Shown one piece after another: positions 1-9,774 of a stretch of 41,433 nt of DNA. This DNA comes from Flavobacterium sp. UBA6721 (lineage in GTDB: Bacteria; Bacteroidota; Bacteroidia; Flavobacteriales; Flavobacteriaceae), in assembly GCA_002454195.1 (NCBI GenBank), contig DKIJ01000017.1, positions 1 through 41,433 of the forward strand. Direction: 5' to 3'. Each line of letters opens with the position of its first letter. Within the stretch, counting starts at the first letter, position 1. The notes below the pieces were generated by a model, which ran no database searches, was not told the origin of the DNA, and was given only the letters and a program-made list of their open reading frames with translations. The position numbers and the translations under genes were made by a program.

Positions 1-15
1 TCTTTTTATAATGCA

Positions 16-918
16 CTACGGGTTTAGAATAGATAAAATTCCAAAAAATAAAATCCATTTTAAAATCGTACTTAAAAGGGTAAAATCGGATTTAGATGTG
101 GAGCTCCATATTTTGATGCTAAAATAAATAAGCGGACCTAAAACAAAAAGTAGACTATAAATCGCGGCAACAACTAAATGATTTGGAATGAGATAATTAT
201 TAGCATAAAATAGTAAAGCAATAATTGGGGCAAAGTTCAGTACAAAAAGAAATTTTGTAGTTTTTTGAACACCTAAAACGACAGCTAATGTTTGCATTCC
301 TTGTTTGTAATCGCCTTCAAAATCTTCTAAATCTTTTACTATTTCTCTAATTAAATTAATCATAAAGGCAAATATAGCGTAGTCTAAAAGAATAGAAAAT
401 AAGCTACCCATTGCTTTTTGATTAGAATAATCTGTTGCAGGGAAAATGTCAAAGATTCCAATTATTACTACACTTGAGGCTAATAATAAGGCTACAACAA
501 TGTTCCCAATTAGTAGCATCTGTTTTAAACTGCTTGCATAAATGTACAACGTAGCCGCTATAAATACAAAGATGGCAGCAAAATTGGGACGCATAATTAC
601 ATTTGCCAAATAAAACCCTATAACAACGCCAGTAACGTTCAAAAAAGCATATATGTTGTATGCTGTAGTTTCAGAAATACTTTTGCCTACGATAACTTTA
701 TTAGGTTTGTTTTCTAGGTCGGTTTCTTGATCAAAAATATCATTAATCACATAACCTGCTCCTGCAATTAAAACTGTGCTTAGCACTAATAAAGCATACT
801 GCCAATGGGCTAATGCCAAATCTGTCTTTTGTAATTTTAAAAATCCATACCTGAAAACCAATTGCATTAAAGCAAGCATCAAAAGGTTTTTGTAACGGAT
901 GAGGTTGAGGAAGTTCAT
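16..918 (-). CDS. UbiA-family prenyltransferase
   Basis: A 300-residue polytopic membrane protein of the UbiA superfamily, which transfers a polyprenyl group from its diphosphate to an aromatic or polar acceptor inside the membrane. Two Asp-rich, Mg-diphosphate-binding motifs are visible: NDIFDQETD near residue 60 and DLEDFEGD near residue 200, separated by hydrophobic segments as the family requires. It is the last gene of the minus-strand group DUF2520, KdsC-like phosphatase, UbiA. Flavobacterial relatives are often labelled geranylgeranylglycerol-phosphate geranylgeranyltransferase; the acceptor cannot be read from this sequence. The ATG at 918 begins the conserved hydrophobic N-terminus. 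A heptad repeat lies just upstream. Family assignment is firm, substrate open. Confidence 0.88.
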   Translation of the reverse strand: MNFLNLIRYKNLLMLALMQLVFRYGFLKLQKTDLALAHWQYALLVLSTVLIAGAGYVINDIFDQETDLENKPNKVIVGKSISETTAYNIYAFLNVTGVVIGFYLANVIMRPNFAAIFVFIAATLYIYASSLKQMLLIGNIVVALLLASSVVIIGIFDIFPATDYSNQKAMGSLFSILLDYAIFAFMINLIREIVKDLEDFEGDYKQGMQTLAVVLGVQKTTKFLFVLNFAPIIALLFYANNYLIPNHLVVAAIYSLLFVLGPLIYFSIKIWSSTSKSDFTLLSTILKWILFFGILSILNP

Positions 919-923
919 TTTGA

Positions 924-972
924 AGTTAGAAGTTAGAAGTTAGAAGTTAGGAGTTAGGAGTTAGGAGTTAGA
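924..972. repeat. AGTTAGA/AGTTAGG heptad array, 7 copies
   Basis: Seven head-to-tail 7-bp units (AGTTAGA three times, AGTTAGG three times, AGTTAGA once) fill the gap between the UbiA start and the KdsC-like stop. A short pyrimidine-rich tract beginning TTCTGAAATCT follows at about 991. The same heptad recurs at 13913, 16283 and 27256. Confidence 0.85.
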
Positions 973-1026
973 AGATTATTGTTTAGTAATTCTGAAATCT
1001 AAATTCTGCTCTCTGCCTTCTGACAT

Positions 1027-1554
1027 CTAATCATGTTTTCCATTAAAATTGGTCATCCATTTTCCTTGGACTTTCATTACTTGTTCAATAACATCACGAA
1101 CAGCTCCTTTTCCGCCATTTTTATGTGAAATGTATTTTGATATCCCTTTGATTTCTGGAGCAGCATCTTGAGGGCAGCTTGCTAAACCTACAATTTGCAT
1201 CACATGATAATCTGGGATATCATCTCCCATGTAAAGTACTTGCTCTGGTTGAATTTGATTAATATCAATATATTGATCAAAGGTTTCTACCTTGTCTGGT
1301 GTTCCTAAGTAAATATCTTTAATTCCTAGATTGCGTAAACGCACTCGAACTCCTTCGTTGCTGCCTCCTGAAATGATGCAAACATTGTATCCACTTTCTA
1401 CAGCTGCTTTAAGCGCATAGCCATCACGTATATTCATTGTTCGTAGCATTTCGCCATCGTTGTTTACAAATACAGATCCGTCAGTTAGTACTCCATCGAC
1501 ATCAAAAATAAATGTTGTAATGTCGTTCATTAATTCTTTATAACTTTTTGTCAT
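1027..1554 (-). CDS. kdsC: KdsC-like HAD phosphatase (3-deoxy-D-manno-octulosonate 8-phosphate phosphatase family)
   Basis: A 175-residue cytosolic HAD-superfamily phosphatase of the compact KdsC subgroup, which removes phosphate from KDO-8-phosphate in lipopolysaccharide inner-core synthesis. HAD motif I is FDVDGVLTDG near residue 18, motif II is the IISGG stretch, and motif IV is the GDDIPD segment near residue 110. There is no large cap domain, as is typical of this tetrameric family. Its start codon overlaps the end of the upstream DUF2520 gene by 17 bp, so the two are probably translationally coupled. Some relatives act on other sugar phosphates, so the gene symbol rests on family resemblance only. 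Confidence 0.83.
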   Translation of the reverse strand: MTKSYKELMNDITTFIFDVDGVLTDGSVFVNNDGEMLRTMNIRDGYALKAAVESGYNVCIISGGSNEGVRVRLRNLGIKDIYLGTPDKVETFDQYIDINQIQPEQVLYMGDDIPDYHVMQIVGLASCPQDAAPEIKGISKYISHKNGGKGAVRDVIEQVMKVQGKWMTNFNGKHD

Positions 1555-2311
1555 TATCTTGTATGGATTGTGTTAGGATTTTATAAATATTTAATTGATT
1601 TTCATTTTCTAAAAAAGCTTCATGCGCTTCGATTGTTTTTTGGTCATTACGTATCGCAGGTCCTGTTTGGGCTTGATTAGGTGTAAGATTTTCTAATTTT
1701 GAAATGGTTTCCTTTATTAAAGGTTTTAGAATTTCAAATGGAATTTGATTTTCCTCACAAATTGTTTTACCAATAGCGTATAGATGATTTGTGAAGTTAT
1801 TTACAAAAACGGCTGCAACATGCAAGGCTTTTCTTTGTTCAGAATTGATAGCAAAGACAGCATTCGAAATCATTTTAGCTACTCTTTCTAATACTTTATA
1901 ATCAGTACTATTTTCACTTTCAATGCAAATAGGAATTTCTTTAAAGTTGACAGCTTTTCCTTTAGTAAATGTTTGTAATGGATAAAAAACGCCTTTTCGA
2001 TTATGGTTGCATAATATGTTAAAAGGCATGCTTCCAGAAGTGTGAACAACCAAGCGATTCTTAAACGGAAGTTTTTCGGAAACAGTAGCAATGGCGTCAT
2101 CAGAAACCGAAATGAAGTATAAGTCAGCTTCTACTAATGTATTAAAATCGTCGGTTATTTTTTCTAATGGAAGTAAATGTACAAGATTTTCTTTTTTTCT
2201 TGCAAATACCTGAATCAGCTCAATTTCATTCACTGATTTCTCAAGATTTTGAAATGTAGTTATTAGGTGTTGCGCTACATTTCCAGAGCCAATTATACAT
2301 ATTTTAATCAT
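1538..2311 (-). CDS. Rossmann-like and DUF2520 domain protein
   Basis: A 257-residue protein opening with a Rossmann nucleotide-binding motif, IGSGNVAQHL (residues about 7-16), followed by a C-terminal helical DUF2520 domain with the SGSMPF and FYPLQTFTKG stretches. The fold resembles NADP-dependent 6-phosphogluconate-dehydrogenase-like oxidoreductases, but no reaction is established for the family. It is first in the minus-strand operon with the KdsC-like phosphatase and UbiA, the usual arrangement in flavobacteria as I know it. The poly-A run just upstream contains no clear promoter box. Family call is firm, function unknown. Confidence 0.85.
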   Translation of the reverse strand: MIKICIIGSGNVAQHLITTFQNLEKSVNEIELIQVFARKKENLVHLLPLEKITDDFNTLVEADLYFISVSDDAIATVSEKLPFKNRLVVHTSGSMPFNILCNHNRKGVFYPLQTFTKGKAVNFKEIPICIESENSTDYKVLERVAKMISNAVFAINSEQRKALHVAAVFVNNFTNHLYAIGKTICEENQIPFEILKPLIKETISKLENLTPNQAQTGPAIRNDQKTIEAHEAFLENENQLNIYKILTQSIQDNDKKL

Positions 2312-2830
2312 AAGCGTAAAATTAGCAAAAAAAAAATTGAAAAGTTTTAGAATATTTTTTTGAATTGCTGTCCAAAAGAAAATTAATTGGAAAAATAATT
2401 TTGGAATTGTTTGTTTGGTTTTTTCTAATTGTTGTTAAGAAATACGCAAGTCGATTAATAGTTTTGAATGAAGAAATAATGATTTGTCTTGGTAGAATCT
2501 AATGGTTTGTAAATTAAATTGTTATTGTTTAAGTAAAGAATTAGTAGCTGATTTTTTGTCAAGCTTTAAGATGATTTATAAAGTTGTATTTTTTTAATAA
2601 GTTAGTAGAAAATGAATTAATTAGAGTAATGAATTATTATTTGTTTTTGTTGAAAATTGTAGATATATTCAGTATTTTATGTTATTTTTTTGAATATTCT
2701 TTAATTCTATCGGGGTTATATAGTTTTGTTTTAAATTTTTTTTAACATAAAATGATTATTTTTGCGAATACTTTTGGAAAATGAATCAAAGTGGATTGTA
2801 AATTTTCAACAACATTAGGCAACTTTTTAT
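2312..2830. other. AT-rich intergenic region upstream of the M16 peptidase
   Basis: This 519-bp gap between divergent genes is extremely AT-rich and holds no credible ORF or RNA gene. The only recognisable signal is TATTTTTG at 2757-2764, which fits the Bacteroidetes -7 box TAnnTTTG and lies 67 bp upstream of the M16 start. No well-spaced TTTG -33 box was found for it. Confidence 0.5.
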
Positions 2831-5653
2831 ATGAAAAAACTATTAATTGTATCTTTTTTATTTACTCTTTTACAGCCAATTGAGGCAGTATCACAATCTT
2901 TAAATTATTCGGATCCATTGCCGGTAGATCAATCCATTAAAAAAGGAGTGTTGCCTAATGGAATGACTTATTATATCAAGAGTACAGCGGTAGTAAAAGG
3001 TGCAGCTAGTTACTATATTATTCAAAATGTAGGTTCTATTTTAGAAAATGAAGATCAGCAAGGTTTGGCTCACTTTTTAGAGCACATGGCATTTAATGGG
3101 ACTCAACATTTTCCTGGAAAAGGGATTTTAAACACCTTGCAAAAACATGGAGCTGTTTTTGGAAAAGATATAAACGCTTATACTAGTTTTGACGAAACAG
3201 TATACAATTTGAATGATATTCCTACTAAAGATGGATTAGTTGATACGTGTTTGCAAGTATTATTTGATTGGTCACATTATTTGTTATTAACAGATGAAGA
3301 AATTGATGCAGAGAGAGGTGTTATTAAAGAAGAATGGAGAACTAGACAAAACGGCTATGCACGTTTGTCTAAAATTTCATTCCCAATTTATTTTAATCAC
3401 TCTAAATATGCAGATCGATTACCAATAGGTTTAATGTCAGTAGTTGAAAATTTTAAATACAAAGCACTTAGAGATTTTTATCATGATTGGTATCGTACTG
3501 ATTTACAAGCGATAGCTATTATTGGAGATTTTAATGCTGCTGAAATTGAAAAACAAATTATTGATAAATTTTCTAAGATTCCAGCAGTTACAAATCCTAT
3601 AAAAAGATATTTAGTTGACATACCTGAAAATAAAGATATGTTGTTTAGTTTCGGGATGGATCCTGAAGTAAAATCAACTTCTATTAATTTTGGTATTCGT
3701 CATAAAAATTCTTTAGAACCACAAACGGTGGGCGATTTAAAATGTTCTCTTTTAGAGAATATGGCAATGGGGATGCTTTCTTCTAGACTTAGCGAAAAAG
3801 CACAAAAACCAGAAGCTTTATTCTTAGGTGCAGATGTAAGTTGTAGTAATTTTACTAGAACAACAAAAACCTTTAGTTTAGAAATTAGCCCTAAACCCAA
3901 TAAGCAAGCAGAGGCATTAAACGAGGTGTTTACCGAAATCTATAGAGCGGTTAAATTTGGTTATACCCAGTCTGAAATAAACAGAATGATTGAGATGTTT
4001 AAATCTTCTTACGAAAATCAAATTGCGAAGAAAGACGATGCCAGTCATAAAAGTATCGAAAATAGTATACAGGATAATTACTTAGAAAATAGAACAATTA
4101 CTGATATTGTTAAGGAATATGAGATTGTAAAAGAAATTCTCAAGGATATTAAAGCCGATGAAATTCATAATACATTAAAAAGACTGTACACTAAAAACAA
4201 TAGATATTTAAGTGTGGTAGGAGTAGAGGGTCAAGACAATTTAACAGAAGAAAAAGCTAACAATATTATTAACAATGTTGAAAATAATTCTTCTTTAGAA
4301 CCATATACAGAAGCATTTGATGGAAAAACCTTAGTGTCTGATTTGGATATTAAAACAGGAACTATCAGTAAGATTGAAAATGATAAAAAAGTAGGAGCTA
4401 CCACTTTTGTTTTAAGCAATGGCATAAAAGTACATTACAAATTTGCCGACAAGAAAAAGAATGTCGTATCCCTAAATGCGATGAGTTATGGAGGTACTTC
4501 ACTTTTAAATAATGAAGATTTACCATCGGCTTCGGTAATGACTAATTTAATTCAGATGTCAGGATTAGGTAATTACAATGCAACTGATTTGTCAAAAGTT
4601 TTAGCGGGTAAAATGGCTAACCTAAAATTAAATTTAGGAGAGTTTAGTGAATCGCTTTCAGGAGGTTCAAGCACTAAAGATGTCGAGACTATGTTGCAAA
4701 TGGTTCATCTTAACTTTGTAAAACCACGTTTTGATGCTGATGCTTATAAAGTACTTGTTAATAACTTAAATGATAATTTGATTAAAAGAAGTGCTGATAT
4801 TGGTGAAAAAATGAGAGATAGTTTGATTGTTTCTATTTACGGAAAAAACAATCCTAAGAAACGTATTTTTGATAAAGCGTTTGTAGATACTATTTCATTT
4901 GACAAAATCCAAAAAGTTTACAATAATAGATTTGCCGATGCATCTGATTTTGAGTTTTTTATTGTAGGAGATGTTAAAGAGTCGGATTTAAAAGTTCTTT
5001 TGGAGAAGTATATAGCTAGTATTCCAACAAAAAATACAAAAGAAACGTTCAAGAAAAATTATGCACAATGGGTTTCAGATAACATAAATAGAGATATTTA
5101 CATTGCAATGGAGGATCCAAAAGCTTCAGTTAATATTTTTTATAAAAATTATCTACCTTACACCATCAAAAATGAAATTTTCACGGATGTTTTAGGGGAT
5201 ATGTTACAACTTAGAGTTACGGAAACAGTTAGAGAAGCAGAAGGTGGAGCTTATAGTCCTAGAGCTTATGCTAGTTTTGTTAGAGAACCAGATGCAATGG
5301 GTTATGTAAGTTTTTCATTTGACTGTAATCCTGACATGGCAGATAAATTAGTGCTTATCGTAAAAGAAGAATTGCAAAAAATAGCTAATGGCACAATTAA
5401 TGCGAGTGATTTAAATAAAACAAGAGTAAACTTTATCAAAGAACGCGAGCAAGAGAAAAATAACAATAGTTATGATATGCAATTGTTGACAAGATATTTT
5501 AGATACAATCAAAATATCGACGATCCAAAAAATTTCGTAGACATCGTAAATAGTATGACTGATAAAGATATTCAAGAAATGGCTAAGAAGATTCTTAGCG
5601 GAAATAAAACCTATCAAATAGTATTTAAACCTAAAATCAATAATCTAAATTAA
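2831..5653 (+). CDS. M16-family zinc metallopeptidase (PqqL-like, exported)
   Basis: A 940-residue two-lobed M16 peptidase. Residues 1-22 form a signal peptide, so it is exported. The inverted zinc motif H81-FL-E84-H85 is intact and is followed by the third ligand E161 in ERGVIKEEWR, 76 residues later, the canonical spacing. The C-terminal half lacks a second zinc site but keeps an R/Y-type segment (ETVREAEGGAYSPRAYAS near residue 800), as in PqqL and pitrilysin-type enzymes that enclose short peptides. It is followed after 8 bp by the stand-alone DsbD domain and then dsbD, so the three may be co-transcribed. Likely a periplasmic peptide-degrading enzyme; substrate not inferable. Confidence 0.9.
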   Translation: MKKLLIVSFLFTLLQPIEAVSQSLNYSDPLPVDQSIKKGVLPNGMTYYIKSTAVVKGAASYYIIQNVGSILENEDQQGLAHFLEHMAFNGTQHFPGKGILNTLQKHGAVFGKDINAYTSFDETVYNLNDIPTKDGLVDTCLQVLFDWSHYLLLTDEEIDAERGVIKEEWRTRQNGYARLSKISFPIYFNHSKYADRLPIGLMSVVENFKYKALRDFYHDWYRTDLQAIAIIGDFNAAEIEKQIIDKFSKIPAVTNPIKRYLVDIPENKDMLFSFGMDPEVKSTSINFGIRHKNSLEPQTVGDLKCSLLENMAMGMLSSRLSEKAQKPEALFLGADVSCSNFTRTTKTFSLEISPKPNKQAEALNEVFTEIYRAVKFGYTQSEINRMIEMFKSSYENQIAKKDDASHKSIENSIQDNYLENRTITDIVKEYEIVKEILKDIKADEIHNTLKRLYTKNNRYLSVVGVEGQDNLTEEKANNIINNVENNSSLEPYTEAFDGKTLVSDLDIKTGTISKIENDKKVGATTFVLSNGIKVHYKFADKKKNVVSLNAMSYGGTSLLNNEDLPSASVMTNLIQMSGLGNYNATDLSKVLAGKMANLKLNLGEFSESLSGGSSTKDVETMLQMVHLNFVKPRFDADAYKVLVNNLNDNLIKRSADIGEKMRDSLIVSIYGKNNPKKRIFDKAFVDTISFDKIQKVYNNRFADASDFEFFIVGDVKESDLKVLLEKYIASIPTKNTKETFKKNYAQWVSDNINRDIYIAMEDPKASVNIFYKNYLPYTIKNEIFTDVLGDMLQLRVTETVREAEGGAYSPRAYASFVREPDAMGYVSFSFDCNPDMADKLVLIVKEELQKIANGTINASDLNKTRVNFIKEREQEKNNNSYDMQLLTRYFRYNQNIDDPKNFVDIVNSMTDKDIQEMAKKILSGNKTYQIVFKPKINNLN

Positions 5654-5661
5654 TTACAAAC

Positions 5662-6108
5662 ATGAAAAGAGTTATATTATTTTTCGCTCTTATGATTGCT
5701 TTTATTGGGCAATCTCAAGTATTGAAACCAGTTAAATGGACAACATCAGTCAATAAAATATCAGCAACAGAATACGAATTAGTAGCTACTGCGACAATAA
5801 AACCAGGATGGCATTTATATTCTCAAACGATTCCAGAGAATGGACCAAAACCTACGAAATTTGTTTTTGCGGGTAATCCAAATTATCTTAAAAAAGGAAT
5901 TACGTCAGAAGATAAAGGACATACAGTACAAGATCCTATTTTTGAAATGCAAATTAAATATTTCGAAAATAAAGCTGCTTTTAAACAACGTATCAAATTA
6001 AAAGGTAAAGCACCATTTAAAGTTAAAGCTACTGTAGAATATATGGTTTGTGACGATTCAAGATGTTTGCCTCCTACTGAAGAAGATTTAGAATTCAGAA
6101 TAAAATAA
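5662..6108 (+). CDS. stand-alone DsbD N-terminal (alpha) domain, exported
   Basis: A 148-residue protein made of a signal peptide (residues 1-18) and one immunoglobulin-like nDsbD domain. In DsbD this periplasmic domain carries a redox cysteine pair that passes electrons to client proteins. Here the pair is C130 and C135, in the segment VCDDSRCLPP. The gene sits 8 bp upstream of full-length dsbD, and the two N-terminal regions are clearly paralogous (shared ATEY, GWH-YSQ and proline-rich stretches). The downstream copy has serines at exactly these two cysteine positions. I infer that this small protein acts in trans as the redox-active alpha domain of the system. Confidence 0.85.
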   Translation: MKRVILFFALMIAFIGQSQVLKPVKWTTSVNKISATEYELVATATIKPGWHLYSQTIPENGPKPTKFVFAGNPNYLKKGITSEDKGHTVQDPIFEMQIKYFENKAAFKQRIKLKGKAPFKVKATVEYMVCDDSRCLPPTEEDLEFRIK

Positions 6109-6116
6109 AATAGTAG

Positions 6117-8084
6117 ATGAAAAAAATCCTTTTTGCATTAGTTGCATTCGTTTATACATTTATTGGAAATTCACAAAATTCAGAACCTGTAAAATGGAAA
6201 ACCACTGTTGAAAAAGTTTCTGCTACCGAATATGATTTAGTAACTAAGGCTACAATTGAATCAGGTTGGCATATTTATTCTCAGGAAGTTCCTGAAGGAG
6301 GACCTACAGCTACCAGTTTTACCTATGATGATAGTGCAGGTAATTTTAAAATTGTAGGGAATACTGTAGAAGAAGGTGGAAATACTAGTGAAGATCCCTT
6401 TTTTAAATTATCGCTAAAATCTTTTGAAAAAGAGGCTGTTTTTAAACAGAGAATAGAAACGCAAGGCGATGTAAAATCGATTATCACTTACTTAGAATAT
6501 GTAGCCAGTAATGGAACGGAAAGTTTAGATCCAAAAGAAGCTGAATTGTCATATGACCTTACTAAAGCAACTTCAGCGGATCAAGCTGTAGCTTCAGAAG
6601 TTGCGAAAACAACAGATGTTAATGATGCTAAAACAGCTGATGATTCAACGCCAAAGGGAATTTGGTCTATCTTTTTCATTGCTTTCTTATCTGGTTTTGC
6701 TGCTTTGTTAACACCATGTGTGTTCCCAATGATACCTATGACGGTAAGTTTCTTTACGAAACAAAGTAAGAACAAAGCAATAGGTATTAGAAATGCTATT
6801 ATTTACGGTATCTGTATCATATTTATTTATGTTTTATTAGGTACAGCCGTAACTAGTATTTTTGGTGCAGATGCATTAAATGCTTTAGCTACTAATGTTT
6901 GGTTTAATATTATTTTCTTTATCCTATTAGTGGTGTTTGCAGTGTCATTTTTGGGTGCTTTTGAAATTATGTTGCCTAATTCATGGGCTAATAAAGTAGA
7001 TTCTCAAGCAGATAGAGGAGGTATGATTGGTATCTTTTTTATGGCTTTGGCTTTAGCAATTGTATCTTTTTCATGCACAGGACCTATTGTAGGAACTTTA
7101 TTAGTTGAAGCCGCTTCTAAAGGAGGAATTGCCCCGATTATTGGAATGTTTGGTTTTTCATTAGCCATTGCATTGCCTTTTGCACTTTTTGCTGCTTTTC
7201 CAGGATGGTTAAATTCGTTACCTAAATCAGGAGGATGGTTAAATACAGTAAAAGTGGTTTTAGGATTTTTAGAATTAGCTTTAGCTTTCAAATTCCTTTC
7301 ACAAGCTGATTTAGTATTGCAGTCACATTTATTAGAAAGAGAAGTTTTCCTAGCAATTTGGATTGCTGTTTTTGGAGCATTGGCGTTTTATCTTTTTGGG
7401 AAAATACAATTGCCACATGATTCTCCATTAACCCATATCTCTGTTGGTAGATTAAGTTTAGGATTAGTTGTTTTATCATTTACAATCTATATGATACCAG
7501 GACTTTGGGGAGCACCTTTAAATTTAATTAGTGCTTTTCCACCACCGCAGGAGTATAGCGAATCACCATATGGAGTAGGTTATTCTAAAGCGGGAGGAGG
7601 GACAGCAGCAGTTGCCGAAATTCCTGAAGGAGCACATTTATTGGCACCTCACGACATTTTAGCTTTTGATGACTATGATAAAGGTTTGGCTTATGCCAAA
7701 AAAGTGGGCAAACCAGTAATGTTAGATTTTACAGGTTGGGCTTGCGTAAATTGTAGAAAAATGGAACAAAATGTTTGGCCTAAACCAGAAATTATAGAAA
7801 TCCTTAAAAATAAGGTGGTATTGATTTCCTTGTATGTTGATGACAAACGTCCATTAGAAGCAAATGAAATCGCGGAGTCAAAATTACAACCGGGTAAACA
7901 ATTAAAATACATTGGACAAAAATGGAGTGAATTACAAACTTTAAAATACAAGGCTAATTCGCAACCGTTTTATGTTTTAATGGATCATCAAGAAAATACA
8001 TTGATTGAACCAGTAGGTTATACTCCAGATGTAGCAACATATCATACTTGGTTGCAAGATGGTATTGCAAAATTTAAAAAATAA
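6117..8084 (+). CDS. dsbD: thiol:disulfide interchange protein DsbD
   Basis: A 655-residue inner-membrane protein that carries reductant from cytosolic thioredoxin to the periplasm. Order: signal peptide (about 1-19); nDsbD-like domain (about 20-150); linker; eight-helix transmembrane domain (about 180-470) with redox cysteines C201 in LTPCVFP and C320 in SFSCTGP; and a C-terminal thioredoxin-fold gamma domain with the C543-VN-C546 motif in GWACVNCRKME. The alpha domain has lost its active cysteines: the positions equivalent to C130/C135 of the preceding paralog are S131 and S136. Transmembrane and gamma parts look fully functional, so electrons probably pass to the stand-alone alpha domain. 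Likely operon with that paralog; a hairpin terminator follows. Confidence 0.93.
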   Translation: MKKILFALVAFVYTFIGNSQNSEPVKWKTTVEKVSATEYDLVTKATIESGWHIYSQEVPEGGPTATSFTYDDSAGNFKIVGNTVEEGGNTSEDPFFKLSLKSFEKEAVFKQRIETQGDVKSIITYLEYVASNGTESLDPKEAELSYDLTKATSADQAVASEVAKTTDVNDAKTADDSTPKGIWSIFFIAFLSGFAALLTPCVFPMIPMTVSFFTKQSKNKAIGIRNAIIYGICIIFIYVLLGTAVTSIFGADALNALATNVWFNIIFFILLVVFAVSFLGAFEIMLPNSWANKVDSQADRGGMIGIFFMALALAIVSFSCTGPIVGTLLVEAASKGGIAPIIGMFGFSLAIALPFALFAAFPGWLNSLPKSGGWLNTVKVVLGFLELALAFKFLSQADLVLQSHLLEREVFLAIWIAVFGALAFYLFGKIQLPHDSPLTHISVGRLSLGLVVLSFTIYMIPGLWGAPLNLISAFPPPQEYSESPYGVGYSKAGGGTAAVAEIPEGAHLLAPHDILAFDDYDKGLAYAKKVGKPVMLDFTGWACVNCRKMEQNVWPKPEIIEILKNKVVLISLYVDDKRPLEANEIAESKLQPGKQLKYIGQKWSELQTLKYKANSQPFYVLMDHQENTLIEPVGYTPDVATYHTWLQDGIAKFKK

Positions 8085-8110
8085 ATTCCATTAGTTTTTT
8101 GTTTTATTTA

Positions 8111-8148
8111 AAACCACTTTGATTGTATCATCAAAGTGGTTTTTATTA
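8111..8148 (+). terminator. rho-independent terminator after dsbD
   Basis: A perfect 12-bp stem, AAACCACTTTGA (8111-8122) with TCAAAGTGGTTT (8131-8142), has an 8-nt loop and is followed by a T-rich run. It lies 26 bp after the dsbD stop codon. Confidence 0.85.
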
Positions 8149-8161
8149 ATTCTTTGATTTT

Positions 8162-9682
8162 ATGAGTAAATTAAATGATATTCAAAAAAATACTTTTAGT
8201 TCAAAAACAAAAGCGACGCAATTGGAAGCTTATTTTGAACCCTTCAGGAACAATGTAGTTGGTCTTAATCAGTATTTTGATTCTCCATACGGTAAGAAAA
8301 AAATAATCTATGCCGACTGGATCGCAAGTGGAAGATTGTATCGACCTATCGAAGAGAAGTTATTAAATGAAATAGGACCTTATGTAGCCAATACAATACC
8401 GAAACTTCTATTACTGCGAGTGTAATGACTCATGCCTATCATGATGCAAGAGAAATTATTAAAAAACATGTTAATGCTTCTAAGGACGATGTTTTAATTA
8501 CAGAGGGTTCAGGAATGACTGGGGCCATTAATAAATTTCAACGTATACTTGGGATTAAGTTGAATGAAAATCTAAAAGAACATACTAAGGTTCCAGAAGA
8601 AAAACGCCCTATTGTATTTGTATCCCACATGGAGCATCATTCGAACCAAACTTCCTGGTTAGAAACAATTGCTAAAGTAGTGGTGATTCCATCTAATCCA
8701 GAAGGTTTGCCTAGCTTAGTAGCGCTACAAAATTTACTTGAGGAATACCAACAGGTGCCCTTTTAAAATTGCCGCTGTAACGGGTTGTTCAAATGTAACG
8801 GGTATTAGAACTAATTACCACCAAATTGCTAAAATCATGCATCAAAACAATGGTTTGTGCTTTGTTGATTTTGCATGTTCTGCTCCGTATGTGAAAATTA
8901 ATATGCATCCTGAAAATGAAGACGAATATTTAGATGCGATTACCTTTTCCCCTCACAAATTTTTAGGTGGGCCAGGTACTTCAGGAGTATTAATTTTCAA
9001 CAAAAAGTTATACAAAAACTTTGTTCCTGATAATCCAGTAGGAGGAACGTTGAGTTATACGAATCCTTGGGGCGATCACGATTATATTGATGATATTGAA
9101 ACTCGTGAGGATGGAGGTACTCCAGGGTTTTTACAAGCAATCAAAATTGCACTTTCTATTGAATTAAAAGAGAAAATGGGTGTGCAAAATATCTTAGATA
9201 GAGAGCATGAATTGACGGATATTATTTTCAAGAAATTAGCTACTATTGCTAATTTAAAAATTTTAGCTCCAAATCATACCGATAGATTAGGGCTAATTTC
9301 TTTTTATATAGAAGACGCACATTATAATTTAGTAGTGAAATTACTGAACGACCGTTTTGGAATTCAAACTAGAGGAGGTTGTTCATGTGCGGGTACCTAT
9401 GGTCATTATCTTTTAAATTTGGATCAAACTACTTCTAAATCTATTGAATTAAAAATATTAGAAGGATGCCTAATTGAAAGACCAGGATGGATACGTATGT
9501 CTATTCACCCAATTATGACTAATGAAGAAATTGAATTTATTTGTGATTCCATAAAAGAAGTGGCTAACAACTTTAAAAAATGGGTAGCCGATTATACCAA
9601 TAATCCTTCTAAAAACGAATATGTTCACATCAGTAATAAATTAGTAGAAAGCGAAATTGCTCAGAATTGGTTTAAGATTTAA
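8162..9682 (+). pseudogene. class V aminotransferase / cysteine-desulfurase-like, double frameshift
   Basis: A PLP-dependent class V aminotransferase read in three pieces: 8162-8425, 8425-8766 (frame -1) and 8738-9682 (frame restored). The pieces join into one fold-type I enzyme of about 505 residues. The PLP-lysine motif TFSPHKFLGGPGT and the conserved RGGCSCAGTYGHY segment are in the third piece. The first break looks like one missing base near 8393-8397, where an expected N-T-H-T-E-T reading of AATACACATACC appears as AATACAATACC. The second looks like one extra C near 8758-8760 (GTGCCC for GTGCC), which restores QQVPFKIAAVTG. The middle piece is uncorrupted in its own frame, so either both indels are recent or they are assembly errors. 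Substrate not determined. Confidence 0.8.
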
Positions 9683-9709
9683 TTCTTTCTTTAACGCTAC
9701 AATTTAGTG

Positions 9710-9747
9710 CAACAAAAAATCCTTCATATAGAAGGATTTTTATGTTG
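9710..9747. terminator. bidirectional terminator between convergent genes
   Basis: Stem AAAATCCTTC (9716-9725) with GAAGGATTTT (9731-9740) around an ATATA loop, extended by CAACA/TGTTG at the outer edges. It lies between the plus-strand aminotransferase and the minus-strand ccsBA, with A and T runs suiting both directions. Confidence 0.8.
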
Positions 9748-9774
9748 TAGTACCAAAACTAAATAGCATTTTAG

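Noticed and set aside
924..972. CRISPR array
   Set aside because: The repeat unit is 7 bp without spacers; no CRISPR repeats or cas genes were seen anywhere in the window.
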